Shown here piece by piece: positions 54,110-64,000 of a stretch of DNA of 64,000 bases (position 1 is the first letter of the stretch; each line of letters opens with the position of its first letter). The notes below the pieces were generated by a model, which saw nothing but the letters and a program-made list of their open reading frames with translations, had not been told where the DNA came from and did not search any database. Origin of the DNA: Rhyacophila brunnea (taxonomy: Eukaryota; Arthropoda; Insecta; Trichoptera; Rhyacophilidae); assembly GCA_022495005.1 (NCBI GenBank), contig JAGYXB010001095.1:744001-808000 (forward strand). The letters run 5' to 3'. A program made the position numbers and the translations under genes.

Positions 54110-54456
54110 GTGGCGAATTGGGATTGCAATATCGGTATTTTAAAACCGGTATCCAAGTAATTTTTCGATACCAAAATACCGGTTTTAAAATTCAGGCAAA
54201 ATACCGATATATTCGGTATTGACAGTGGAACAAAAAGTATTAATTGACATAAAAGGCTTAAGAAGACTGTATTTTTTTCATGTTACGCGATGTCTGGTTT
54301 ACTTCCATAACCCTTCATCGTCTTGAACAGCAATGACACATGCTATAACATATTAATATTTTAAAGAGATTTTATATTTATTGGTGGATACTTCTGTTTT
54401 TTCCAGTTATTTACACCAATGCACTTTCATTCGGTATTGCAATCCCTAGTAGCGAA
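54110..54456. mobile_element. hAT-like MITE with ATACCGGT-rich interior
   Basis: The element runs 54118-54448 (331 bp). Inward termini are TTGGGATTGCAATATCGG and TAGGGATTGCAATACCGA. Flanks GTGGCGAA (54110-54117) and GTAGCGAA (54449-54456) match at seven of eight bases. Just inside the left end, ATATCGGTATTTTAAAACCGGTATC-type sequence is mirrored by AAAATACCGGTTTTAAAATT, forming a subterminal palindrome. Non-coding. Confidence 0.75.
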
Positions 54457-54856
54457 AACTCAACTATTATAATCGATTATTAACAGTGGACCTTAACTAG
54501 TAAATATAATTTATACAGATATAAGAAATTTCTAAACATAATATATGTAATAAATTGCCAAAAACAACCAGAATTGATATATTATTAGGTACATTAATTT
54601 GTATGTTATTAAATTACAAAATGACAAACTTACTAAAGAAATCAAAGTTATTTGATTTAAAATATACTTATATGAACGTAGATGATTAGAACCGCCGTTT
54701 GTAGATGTAATAAGGGTTATAAATTATTTCTCTTTGAAAATGTTCGGAAGAAACATACCTAATCTATTTAGTTTATTTTGAAATGGTCGAGTTCCGTATT
54801 AGACAGAACAAAAATATTTACCGTTACTAACTTGTTACTATGTAATAACTAATCAA

Positions 54857-55073
54857 TATAATATTATATTTTTTTTTTGAATTATTAATAACCGTGTCCT
54901 TGCTTTTTCGTACAAGGTGGTTGTTAGTATTTTTGAACAATCACAAACGCCCAGGCTTTGAGAAAAACACATAAATATTGTGTGTCCTGACCGGGAATCG
55001 AACCCAGGAACTCTCGGGTGGAAGGCCAGCGCCTTACCCACTGCACCACGAGAGCCGCTTATAATATTATATT
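54857..55073 (-). mobile_element. tRNA-Gly-like SINE (family S2), copy 3, with TSD
   Basis: The SINE occupies 54871-55059 on the minus strand. Its head GGCTCTCGTGGTGCAGTGGG contains a good A box, followed by the TTCCACCCGAGAG arm and a perfect B box GGTTCGATTCCCGG. The body matches the copy at 16862-17048 almost base for base. A T-run on the plus strand is its A-tail. Flanks TATAATATTATATT (54857-54870 and 55060-55073) are identical over 14 bp. It is the best-preserved copy of the family here. Confidence 0.88.
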
Positions 55074-56665
55074 ATCAAAGATAGTAGTCTAAATAATATG
55101 AATTGCTATTTTTTCATTTGTTATAAGTAATTACTATTTATCTCTATTGAATTAGGTAATCGTTTCTACTATTATAAAGGAATAAACCAAGTCCGCCCGT
55201 TAATTGGAGCACGTGGATAACACACTGCTGGCTCTTTTAAGAATCCCGTCGCTTACCAGTTTTCTTGTGTGATTCCATCCTGTGGCCGTAGAATGCCGGT
55301 GAAATTTTCTTCAGGCGTCCACAGCAGCCAGATCCAACGGCGCTTCTTCACTATCGATGTGATGAGAGGTTGCTAGGTTTGCTTTCTAATTTCAAAGTAA
55401 CTCCCAAAGTCATATCACTGCATGCATACTCGCTGAAAACATCTGTTCTGGAAGCTCAGTATACGGTTGCTCTGAGCCTTTGTAAAGATACATTACACAT
55501 TTATGAAAAAAAAAAATACACGTAAAATTGCTATGAATGGATTTTCTTTTTCAATACTGAGTTTTATTTATTTTAATAGATAATAATAAAAATAAGTTCA
55601 TTCAATATAACAAAAAAATCGTAAGATTTATATATTTCGGTATTGAAACTTTGACGGTTTTTCATTTATGTAAGAACTTTAAGGAATTATTTTCGAAGAA
55701 ATGGCGTCTACAAATTCACTAAGTTCCATTGTATAAATGGTAAGCTTTAAGTTCTTAAAACTATACAAAACTTTCTAAGCTTTGGAAAGACAATAATAAT
55801 TATTATTCAATGATTTAATTTCTAAACTGAAGGTTCTATAATAATTACCACTTTGTTTTTGTCAGATTATACATTTATCGTTAATTCCACAGAGGCCGTC
55901 GATACAACTCCTATATAAACTTTTAACAAACAAGTTGTAGTAAACGTACTTAATGCTAACAAAAAAACAAAGTTACGGAAGATTAAAAGTAAACACTAAA
56001 CCCGGACATGAATATCAAAGTATAGTATTTGTATAATATGTTTATTATAATAATGCTCAATATGAAAACAGATACACAGATTAATAATAATATTGCAACA
56101 TTTTAAAATCCAATCTTTAGAAAACCGGCCAACTCTTTCTGACCTTATTTTTATCTTTGTTTAAATTAATACTTATTTATATTTCCCACAATAATTGCTG
56201 TTCAACTTTAAATAAATTTAACGTACCCAGAGCCAATATTCGTCCTCATATTTATTCACGTTAACACATTCAAATATATTATAATAACAATCTTGGTTAC
56301 TATTGTCCGGTGGATCAACTCTGCACAACTATGAATCAGCACAGCAATTGAGTGGAACTTTTTTGTTGTCTTGCTTCTTTTAAATTAAGTTGCTCCAAAA
56401 TTGACCACTCATTGTAACTGGACAACTGTATTTTCGATTGTATTTTTCTTCTTATATTGCCTTTTTTCTCTTAATATACTTATATTTTTTACAGTTTTCT
56501 GTATATTTTTCTTTTAAAAGTACTACATATTATGTGTTTTTTTTCTTTTAATTATTTTTACTAGATCTCTCTTTTGTTTTTTTTCATAAAATTATGTAAT
56601 ATATTTTGATTTAATTAGCTTTCTGTGTCTGATATTATCGGGACCTTATTTTTTGTATGATATCT
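55074..56665. other. Intergenic sequence, nothing recognised
   Basis: A GC-richer piece at 55185-55480 has no readable frame. The remainder is AT-rich, with T-rich runs near 56450-56590. Confidence 0.35.
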
Positions 56666-56671
56666 GATAGT

Positions 56672-56808
56672 ATCGTAATAGATTCTCAGGTTTCCACCGC
56701 GTGTACTTCTTTCTTCTTTCCTCGACGTTTTGGGCTCGTTGCAGAAGCCATTATCAAGAGAAAGAAAGAAGAAGTACACGCGGTGGAAACCCAAGAATCT
56801 ATTACGAT
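56672..56808. repeat. Near-perfect 49-bp inverted repeat (hairpin)
   Basis: ATCGTAATAGATTCTCAGG then TTTCCACCGCGTGTACTTCT is mirrored by AGAAGTACACGCGGTGGAAA then CCCAAGAATCTATTACGAT. The arms are about 49 bp with very few mismatches around a ~38-bp centre. It may be a MITE or a foldback. No target duplication or coding frame was found; the open frames on both strands are a by-product of the symmetry. Confidence 0.8.
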
Positions 56809-58335
56809 AAAAAAACAACCGTGAAAGTCTCAAACATTATACATCTCATATTGTACTTATTATTGTGTGATTGGTCATGTTGATTGACCAAATCTAAAAA
56901 AATACTTTCAGTTCTTTTTGAAGAAGTTAACAATTACCTGCCTTGTAATATAATATTATGTAAGTATGACTAGGAAAAAATATGTTAATTTGTTTTTTTT
57001 ATATATAAAAAAATACACGCAATAATTATGCGAAATGGTGGGTTTTTATAAATCCATAGAAATTATTTAACTAATAGAAATATTAATTAAAATATATAAT
57101 CATTAAGTAATTATCAAAAACCATTGATCGTAATGATACCGTCAAATAGGTTAACCGCATATATATTATAGACCAAACACCGATACATTGCATACAGTTA
57201 GTGTTGACATTAACATAAATAATATTAAATATTTTCTCTGGCGTATCTGAAAATTAGTTTTAAAAAAACTCGAATAGTTATAACGTTGTTTCCAAGCTAC
57301 ATTATTTATATCATTAAACCATGCCAGCTGTGAATTCAGCTGGTATTTGTAGGAAAATTTGAAATCTGTGTTGGGGTTAAAATTAACTGTGATTCGGATG
57401 TTAGAAAATTATAAAAATACCACTGAGTCGGTTCAGACTTTCCGCCTGAGATCGGAAATGAAGAATGAAATGAGTGTGTCTATTCGAGCGCCAGAAATAA
57501 GCTTTGTGCTATAAACGTACATCGCGGTTACCATTAAAACTCCATTAATAATAAATAAATCTCCTGGAATTCCACATTTCAAGCAATGATGTACACACGA
57601 GGGTCAGTTGTAGCTATTAACACAGAAAGAAACCAGCCCACACGATAGAAAACTGACCCAATACTTAGACGTAATTTTGAATATAATAATTATTATATAA
57701 AAAAAATGTGTCACTTAATAATAACATTTGGTGGATTTGCGAAACAAAAGGTTCTAGTATTAATATAAATACTAAAAACCAGAATTAGAATTTATGTTAT
57801 TAATGATAACATTTATAACTATTAATATATTTTTTAAATTGTATACTATCAAATAGTTTTATTGTTATTATAATACAAAAGTACTGTGACCATTCGTCAT
57901 TTATTTAATTTTTTTATTTGGATTTAGACGGTGATATCTTTTGTAATTACTTTATTTTTAAAACCGTACTTTATTTTTGCTAATTCCGATAAAATATCCG
58001 TAAATATGATTGGACGAAGTTTTTTTGGAACGAAAAGCTAATTTTAAACAGTTTGGAATGTAGAATTCAAGAAATCGATTGGATAGGAAAAAATCATTAC
58101 ATATGCCACTATTACTGCCATGAAAATATAAACACCGTATGCATAATACACATCTTAATCGCCACATTTTAATTTTTTAAAATAATATTTTTTAAAAATT
58201 TTAATCTGTGCAATTTGGCGATAATAGTCGACAGTTCCAAAGTTGGTTTTATAACCCGAAACAGCTGTCAATGTAAATAAATGACTCAATCAAAATTGAA
58301 TAAATAAACAAAGCACAGTTTTTTAAACATTATAC
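56809..58335. other. AT-rich intergenic sequence, nothing recognised
   Basis: No gene or repeat was recognised. The minus-strand frame at 57958-58167 shows no domain. Confidence 0.4.
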
Positions 58336-58383
58336 TGGAGTTCTACCACGTAAACGCCAGTTCAATTAATAATCTTTTAATAA
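58336..58383 (-). repeat. Short dispersed repeat shared with 7178-7225
   Basis: This is the inverse of the ATTGAACTGGCGTTTACG block at 7.2 kb, extended by TGGTAGAACTCCAGTATAAT. Confidence 0.5.
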
Positions 58384-59846
58384 GTAGGTATACTAAAAAA
58401 AAAATTAATAAACTAAATTGTAATATTAAACATGATCATAACATAATAATATGTCGTATAAGATGGGATCTTTCAACAAATTGTATGTTTATCTTTGGTT
58501 ATAAAAAAAAGTTAAATGTAAATTACCAAAATAATCTCAAATTCCAAGCTTATTATTTTTTCTGCTAGGTATCTTTGGTAAGTGGAGTATATTCACCTTA
58601 ACTTCTGTTATTTTTACTATTTGTCTAATTATTGTAATTTTTATAATATTATGTTAGTTCATTTTTAGTTCTGTATTTATTAGAATAAGCATACACAAAT
58701 ATACATTTTAATTATAAACATTTCTAAATTGTATTCTAAATAAATGCAAATATTAAAATAATATTATTAGATTGCAATTATCAGTTATTGAAAAATGTAC
58801 AAAGGTATATATTGGAAAGCATTTGTTTATTCATTTTTGATTTTTAGAATATTGTGAGTTGGCTACCTTTTGGCTAAATGCGTGCAGTGTACTAAAACAT
58901 TCTGCAGTCCGCTTATTTAGTGCGCCATTTCTATTCCACGGAAGCGGCGTGATGTAATGTTATATCCGGTAAGAGGCACGGCCGGTGGTGGACATGGAAC
59001 TTACTACATAACTACAACACATAAGAGCACCAGGCTAAGGGGAACTCCTGTAAATTTTGAGTCTGTGTATTTTATGTGTGTGTCTTTCGGTGGCAAAGAC
59101 TCTCCCTTGGAAGAATGCAAATGATAGTGCAAACTAAACTTGGACAGTTACATAATATACTTTCGAAATTTTCGTTTTATTTAATTTTGAATTTTGCCGC
59201 TCTTAACTTAAAGTCGTGTAAATTCTATCAAAGCACATTTGAAACATTTTCAATAATAAAAAAATGATACTTACTTCACATCCAAACGTCAGGTCTTGTG
59301 ATTGCCTGATTAAAACCAGGTGTGGTGCGTAGATGTGTTTTGGTGGGGCCATTAACCCAAATGTGTTTTTCAGTAGCAAAGATATTACAAACTAAGGGAA
59401 TGAGGCAACTGGGCGCCAGAATAATTATTGGGCGCCGTACTGTCGAATGAAATAAATATACATTTGTTACGATTTTATACAGAAAGTAGAGGAGGATTTT
59501 TAATCAGTTTCTATCCACTACTTAGTGGATTTAATTCATTTAGTTTTTAACATAATGTTCTAACTGAGGTTTCCATATAAAAATAAAAATAACCCTCTTC
59601 TCGTTGGAACTTAAACATATGCACCAATTATCTCATAATTTACGTGTGCATATTGAAATTCTCACCAAGTATTAAATAATAATTGAAATTTAAATAATAA
59701 TATCATATATATATTTAAAAAGTAGGTACCTATAATTCACAAACGTCTACCTATTTGCTTTCGAATTAAATTATATTACATGGCGCCCAGTTGTCCCGGC
59801 GCCAAATCGTCCTAGACCTCAAACTAAGCGTGGATACTAATACTTC
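58384..59846. other. AT-rich intergenic sequence, nothing recognised
   Basis: A GC-richer piece at 58900-59010 has no frame or repeat partner that I noticed. Confidence 0.4.
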
Positions 59847-60194
59847 GTTTACACGTATATGGATTTACTGTTGACAGGACGTGTATTATCGCGACCATAA
59901 CAATAAAATGCGCGCGTAAACACGCATTATCGTGTAAGTTGCAAGATTGTATACATCGATCAAAAAAGCTCAACAGCTTCTGAATTTTCACGCAGCAGTT
60001 GGAACTTGTGCGATTCTGCGCATGCGCAGTAGAACGATAGTGGTGAACCTGCCGGAAAAAATACTAAGTACACCGAGCATTTTGAGGATTACCAATTTTT
60101 ACACCCAAATAGCACCATACAATGACAAAAATACGTCTCGCTTACGTTTGAAGAATGAGATTGGCGAAACAGTCAGCACTTTTACGTGTAAACA
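59847..60194 (+). mobile_element. DNA-transposon-like repeat (family M2), copy 2
   Basis: The shared order with the copy at 21737-22058 (inverted) is GTTTACACGTATATGGATTT, TATTATCGCGACCATAACAA, GTAAACACGCATTATCGTG, TTCTGAATTTTCACGC, CGATAGTGGTGAACCTGCCG, GAATGAGATTGGCGAAACAG and CAGCACTTTTACGTGTAAAC. The ends form a short inverted TTTACACGTA. It is about 348 bp without coding capacity. Confidence 0.68.
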
Positions 60195-60295
60195 ATAATT
60201 AATATCGCGATAATTGAATTTACACACTATTGGCGGCAGTCAACCCATACACGTGTACAGGCGCTATTATACTATTTTTAATCTAACCTCTACAT

Positions 60296-61262
60296 CAGGG
60301 GGGCAAACTTTTTGGACGGAGGGCCAAATTTAAGAATTCAAAATGAGCGGCGGGCCGCAAGTAAAATACCATTTTTAGATATACCTACACTATTTATTAT
60401 TACGAAAAATAAACATTACAAAAAAATTAATGATAAGAATGAAACTGTTATACATTTTTTTTAAATTCGGGTGTTAATTTTGTAGTTGATATTCTCAAAA
60501 CTGCTTGTAAATGGGCATCGTAGATATATTTGATCGTAAAGAATTTTTATTGAGGTTCGTGATCGAAAATGTTTGTTCACATATATATTATGCTGATCCA
60601 AAAATAACGAACATTTTTCTTGCATAATCTTTAAATTGGTCGAAATTGTCTGAATTAAGGGTATTGTAAAATTTGGAGATTTCTTCACAACGAAGCAATT
60701 TAAAATCAGTGCCACACTGCAGATCAATAATCTCAAGTTGTAGCTCTGTCGGTACACTATCAATATCTATTGAAAATGGATCGCGTACTATTGCTAAACT
60801 TGTCTCAATTTTTCGGAAGTCACCAAATCTTTGCGAAAAATCGTCATTCAGAGCTTTATTAATTTTACCATATTTTTCAAATTTATATTCTGGTATATTC
60901 AGCAACTTCACGTGGAAAGTGGTCCACGTTGTTATTCGATATTTCTCGAAGAGTTTTAATTGAAATCCATTCAAACTTTTTACCATATCATGGGTATATA
61001 TTTTTTTCCTTGCAACGCTTAGTTAAAAGTATTTAAATGTGTCACGATGTCAACGTAGAAAATAGTGGTTGCATTGTATGAGACGAGACGCAAGAAAGAC
61101 GTACTGAGATAATACATTTACGAAACAACAAATTCTTCAAATATTAATCTATTGTTAATATTTTTTAAAAAAATATAAAAAAAGTTATTCGTAATCAGAA
61201 GTACAATCAATGATGGCGGGCCACAAAAAAATATCCGGCGGGCCGCAGTTTGCCCCTCCCTG
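60296..61262 (-). mobile_element. hAT element remnant with transposase C-terminus
   Basis: Inward ends are CAGGGGGGCAAACTTTTTGG (left) and CAGGGAGGGGCAAACTGCGG (right), each followed by GGGCCGC or GGCCCGC blocks. These are typical hAT CAG...GGCAAAC termini. The 967-bp interior holds only the C-terminal part of a transposase on the minus strand, so it is internally deleted. The flanking octamers (CTCTACAT and CTGAGTCT) do not match, so either the duplication has decayed or my right boundary is off. Confidence 0.8.
60460..60990 (-). pseudogene. hAT transposase C-terminal (dimerisation) domain, broken
   Basis: The minus-strand frame from 60986 reads MVKSLNGFQLKLFEKY, KINKALNDDFSQRFGDFRKI, RDPFSIDIDSVPTELQLEII, DLQCGTDFKLLRCEEISKFY and FDQFKDYARKMFVIFGSA, then meets a stop. 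Just beyond it the same frame continues YICEQTFSITNLNKNSLRSN, and another frame gives AHLQAVLRISTTKLTPE. The LQLEIIDLQ, FGS.Y.CEQTFS and N..K..LR blocks in this order are those of the hAT C-terminal dimerisation region, as in transposases related to ZBED5 and GTF2IRD2-type domesticated genes. A stop and at least one frameshift make it a pseudogene. The N-terminal zinc finger and catalytic core are absent. Confidence 0.82.
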
Positions 61263-62002
61263 CTGAGTCTATATGCTCCTCTCAGTTTTCTCTCAAGGGA
61301 ACTCTTAATTTAAAGTCATGTAAAATTCATTCAACGTATACTTGAGTGTATGACTGCCTCAGTCTTGGATAACTTCTCCTGCATCGACCGTTCAATTTAT
61401 ACCAAATGTGATGTAAGGTGATCTGATGGAGCAATATGGATCATATGGGCAATCTTTTTAATATCGACTGCTGCCCGGAATAGTTCGGTTACGATGTAGG
61501 TACTATAGTAAAAGTCACGAAATAGTTAACTTTGTTTCATAAGAGCATTACTTCATTGTTTGGGCCAGCGGTTTCAACTGTAGATTTAGCTTTGATAATA
61601 GAAAAGAATATATTAATATTATGATAGATAAATTAAAACTTAAACTATTTTACAGTTGGCTTACTAACAATTAAATTGATTTCACCATGTAATATATTAA
61701 TTTTAAGCACCAAACCGTAAAGGTAATAAATTCAAATCATAAATAAAACGCTCCTATAAAAAGGCACCTCTCCTTATAAACGTGTCGTGTTACAGTCGCA
61801 AGTGGCTTCGAGGGTAATCGGTTACAAAAGTAATGACAGCGAAAGGAATGGAATCCATTTTTTCGCGTGAATCGCCGTTTATTTGATTTTCACCATCCTC
61901 AATTGCCCCTTGCAACTTTCTACCCCATAACGTCAGGGGCGGTTTTGCGCTAACAGTTTTACAAACAATGCATTTTGTAAAATTAAATTCAGTATTACAA
62001 TA
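61263..62002. other. Intergenic sequence, nothing recognised
   Basis: A 78-codon minus-strand frame (61790-62026) partly overlaps the next SINE and has no recognisable domain. Confidence 0.35.
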
Positions 62003-62259
62003 AATATTATTTTTTTTCCCGACCATGTCCGATCCTATAGGATCATATGGGCCTCCACAGAGGGGAGGTTTGTATTGGCAGATTTTGTTTTTTACGAGAA
62101 ATGGATGTCAGTCACTTGTTCAACCTATTAGGTCCATATCCTGACACACACAAGTTGAAAAACAATATGTGTACTTGCCAGACCCAGAATTCGAACCTGG
62201 GACCCACGGCTTTATAGTCCAACGCGTAAGCCGCGTGGCCACCGTGGGTGTCAATATTA
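62003..62259 (-). mobile_element. tRNA-Ser-like SINE (family S1), copy 3
   Basis: The head is GGCCACGCGGCTTACGCG, the B box GGTTCGAATTC (one change), the body CCTAATAGGTTGAACAAG and CCATTTCTCGT, and the end ATCCTATAGGAT with CGGACATGGTCGG. A possible 7-bp target duplication AATATTA occurs at 62003-62009 and 62253-62259. Confidence 0.82.
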
Positions 62260-62424
62260 AATTTAAGGTACTTATTAATATTATGATATGCTGAATAAAC
62301 TTTAATGTTCTTATATTATTATATTTAAATAAAAATAAAAAGAAAAGTGTTAAATTTTGATATCATATGGCATTTATACATATTTATAAAAAAAGTGTGA
62401 TTGGGCCAATTATGGTTTCCTTTT

Positions 62425-62885
62425 CCCTCCTACCTCTAATCCCCAGATATTGCTGCAAGACCAGGAAACCAGCAGTTACGGGTTCATCACTCGACCTTGA
62501 TTGTAGTTATAGGCAGTTACTTCAAGACAGTGGACGCTCCTAGGCTTGTTAAAGCCAAGACTATATCGCACCATACGATATGACCGAAGTCGCGTTAACC
62601 ACAGAGTAACTCATCCAAAACGCATCTGTTCGACCTTCGTTGCGCTAAATCTGATATGTGATATCCTGAAGTTTTCATCATCATTTATCCCAAAACACAA
62701 GTGAAACCGTGAGAGTGACATTCCGAACCGTCAGTTTACCAGTGCGTGAGTGAGTGAACATCAAACCAGCTCCAGCACGCCAGCCCTCTGAACATAAAAA
62801 TGTGTTTAAACTCCCCTCCTCCCAGATCCGTAGTCCACAAGCATCTTTAAATTACAATCCACTGCAAAAAGCACATCCAGAGTGT
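62425..62885. repeat. Dispersed repeat R1, copy 2 (partner at 4.8 kb)
   Basis: Blocks shared with 4835-5470 are CAAGACCA..., CAGTTACGGGTTCAT-like, GTTGCGCTAAATCTGATA, AAACACAAGTGAAACCGTGA, AACCGTC, CCAGCCCTC, AGATCCGTAGTC and ATCTTTAAATTA.A.TCCACTGC. This copy is more compact and lacks the C-homopolymer. Confidence 0.7.
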
Positions 62886-64000
62886 GTCACTTGAAAATCT
62901 ATTTAACTCAGTATAAATATATTAATGATCATTTTCGAAATAACTTTCTTTGCCTATGTTAGATTATTACAATAAATTCGAATTTATAAAGTTTACCTCT
63001 CATTATTGATAAAAGAAACTAGTTTACCCATTTCCACAGAAACGAATTCAACCGGGGATTTTATTACACGCAATTGACATAAGTAACTGATTCACTAAAA
63101 AATTTTAATCCAAAGAGTTCAAACCAGTTATAAAATTATTAAATTATACCAAAATCTATAAAAGATACGTATTTATCACAAATTGATTATAATACTTATA
63201 TATTTTTTAATTAATTAATAATTCCACAGAAGAAACAGTAGGCAGATCATGCGTTGTTAAAAGAGAGTAAAATAAAGTAGAGATTGCTAATATTATATAC
63301 TTTCATCTTTTATAGTAGATTTTGTAAACGTGAAATTGTTGATTTTTTTCTTGATTGATTGCGTCGAATCGCAACGTTAACGTTACAACATTGCGTCACT
63401 AATTATTACACCACTAGATATGAGGAGATAAGGGAGCCAATTATACACTTTTGTAGACCACGTGGGTTTGCTATAGTTTTAACCTAACCTAACCAAACCT
63501 AGCCTAATGTGTTTTTTTCTAAGAAAACTAGATTGACGTGGAAGGTCACCGAATATCATCCGCATGGTGTATAATCAGAGATACATTATCCTGGCATGAC
63601 ATGGGAAGATGCAAAAAGACTCGTGAACAATGATTCTTTAAGTCGCCGCTTGGTGTCCAAATACTCCATTCCGGAAGCGGACATGGTTTGAATTGTTTCA
63701 TTTCGTTTTACGATCTCTAGTGTGATTTGCGCTACAAGTAAGTCGAAGTGATTCTAATTTCACCTGAACGTCCTTCATTCGACGCCTTTGTAATAATTCT
63801 GCTAGTTATTTTTTAAACGCGCCATCTCCAATACTTTATATAAACAACGCTGATCGGAATTCAAATTTATGTATTTTCTTTTTGTTATTCTTTTCTCTGC
63901 TCTCTCTTACACTAGTATGTTCACGTTTCAATAATAACACTGATTATAATATAATAGTATATATTTTTTATTGTGGAAATGATAACTTATACGTTTATAA
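62886..64000. other. Intergenic; short TTAGG-like run
   Basis: AACCTAACCTAACCAAACCT at about 63482-63501 is the complement of TTAGG-type pentamers, partly degraded, within a weakly symmetrical context (CCACGTGGGTTTG... and ...GATTGACGTGG). It may be a decayed relative of the 49.2-kb hairpin element. Nothing else was recognised. Confidence 0.35.

Noticed and set aside
54960..55058. tRNA-Gly gene on the minus strand
   Set aside because: It has A and B boxes but an attached conserved SINE body and a 14-bp target duplication, and a sister copy lies at 16862-17048.
60673..60963. Plus-strand 96-codon frame
   Set aside because: It is the antisense of the hAT transposase C-terminal region, whose minus-strand reading has recognisable motifs.
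61263..61270. Target duplication for the 60.3-kb hAT element
   Set aside because: The flanking octamers CTCTACAT and CTGAGTCT do not match, so no duplication is claimed.

Overview
The window looks like a gene-poor, AT-rich piece of an insect nuclear genome. Long TATAAT/ATTATA runs, GGTACCTA-type motifs, TTAGG-type telomere-like pentamers and the mix of transposable elements suggest a hemipteran, perhaps an aphid; that placement is an inference. No complete host gene could be supported. Nearly everything recognisable is mobile-element sequence, most of it broken.

Layout. 1-9.9 kb: an 829-bp hAT-type element with a perfect 8-bp target duplication (1272-2116), a frameshifted mariner flanked by TA (3008-4283), one copy of a ~450-bp repeat whose partner is at 62.4 kb, and a minus-strand LINE (7376-9580) with intact ORF1 but with the reverse transcriptase deleted from ORF2, followed by a tRNA-derived SINE. 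11.7-17.1 kb: a hAT-type MITE with GCTCCG-rich ends, an LTR-like block, a long-TIR MITE, SINEs, and a 5'-truncated RTE copy with an 11-bp target duplication. 18.6-24.6 kb: a decayed LINE and an RTE insertion with a 5' inversion (twin-priming structure). 25.6-26.9 kb: a GC-richer patch, then a 36-bp minisatellite of 13 regular units. 27-36 kb: LINE remnants and a second LTR-like block with six TGTTTAC motifs. 36.5 kb: a short exon resembling the first exon of a THAP zinc-finger gene, the best host-gene candidate. 37-45 kb: a hAT MITE, SINEs, RTE and other LINE tails. 49.2 kb: a 224-bp hairpin element with a TTAGG core. 49-62 kb: more dispersed repeats, SINEs, a hAT-type MITE (54.1 kb) and a hAT element with a decayed transposase C-terminus (60.3-61.3 kb).

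Functionally this is a nest of elements in different states of decay. The SINEs would depend on LINE machinery and the MITEs on hAT or other transposases supplied from elsewhere. No operon, CRISPR array, rRNA or credible standalone tRNA gene was seen. I did not find a clearly new biological system. The best leads are the TTAGG-core hairpin MITE, the RT-less LINE with open frames, the twin-primed RTE and the THAP exon. All repeat boundaries and identities were read by eye, without alignment or database search.
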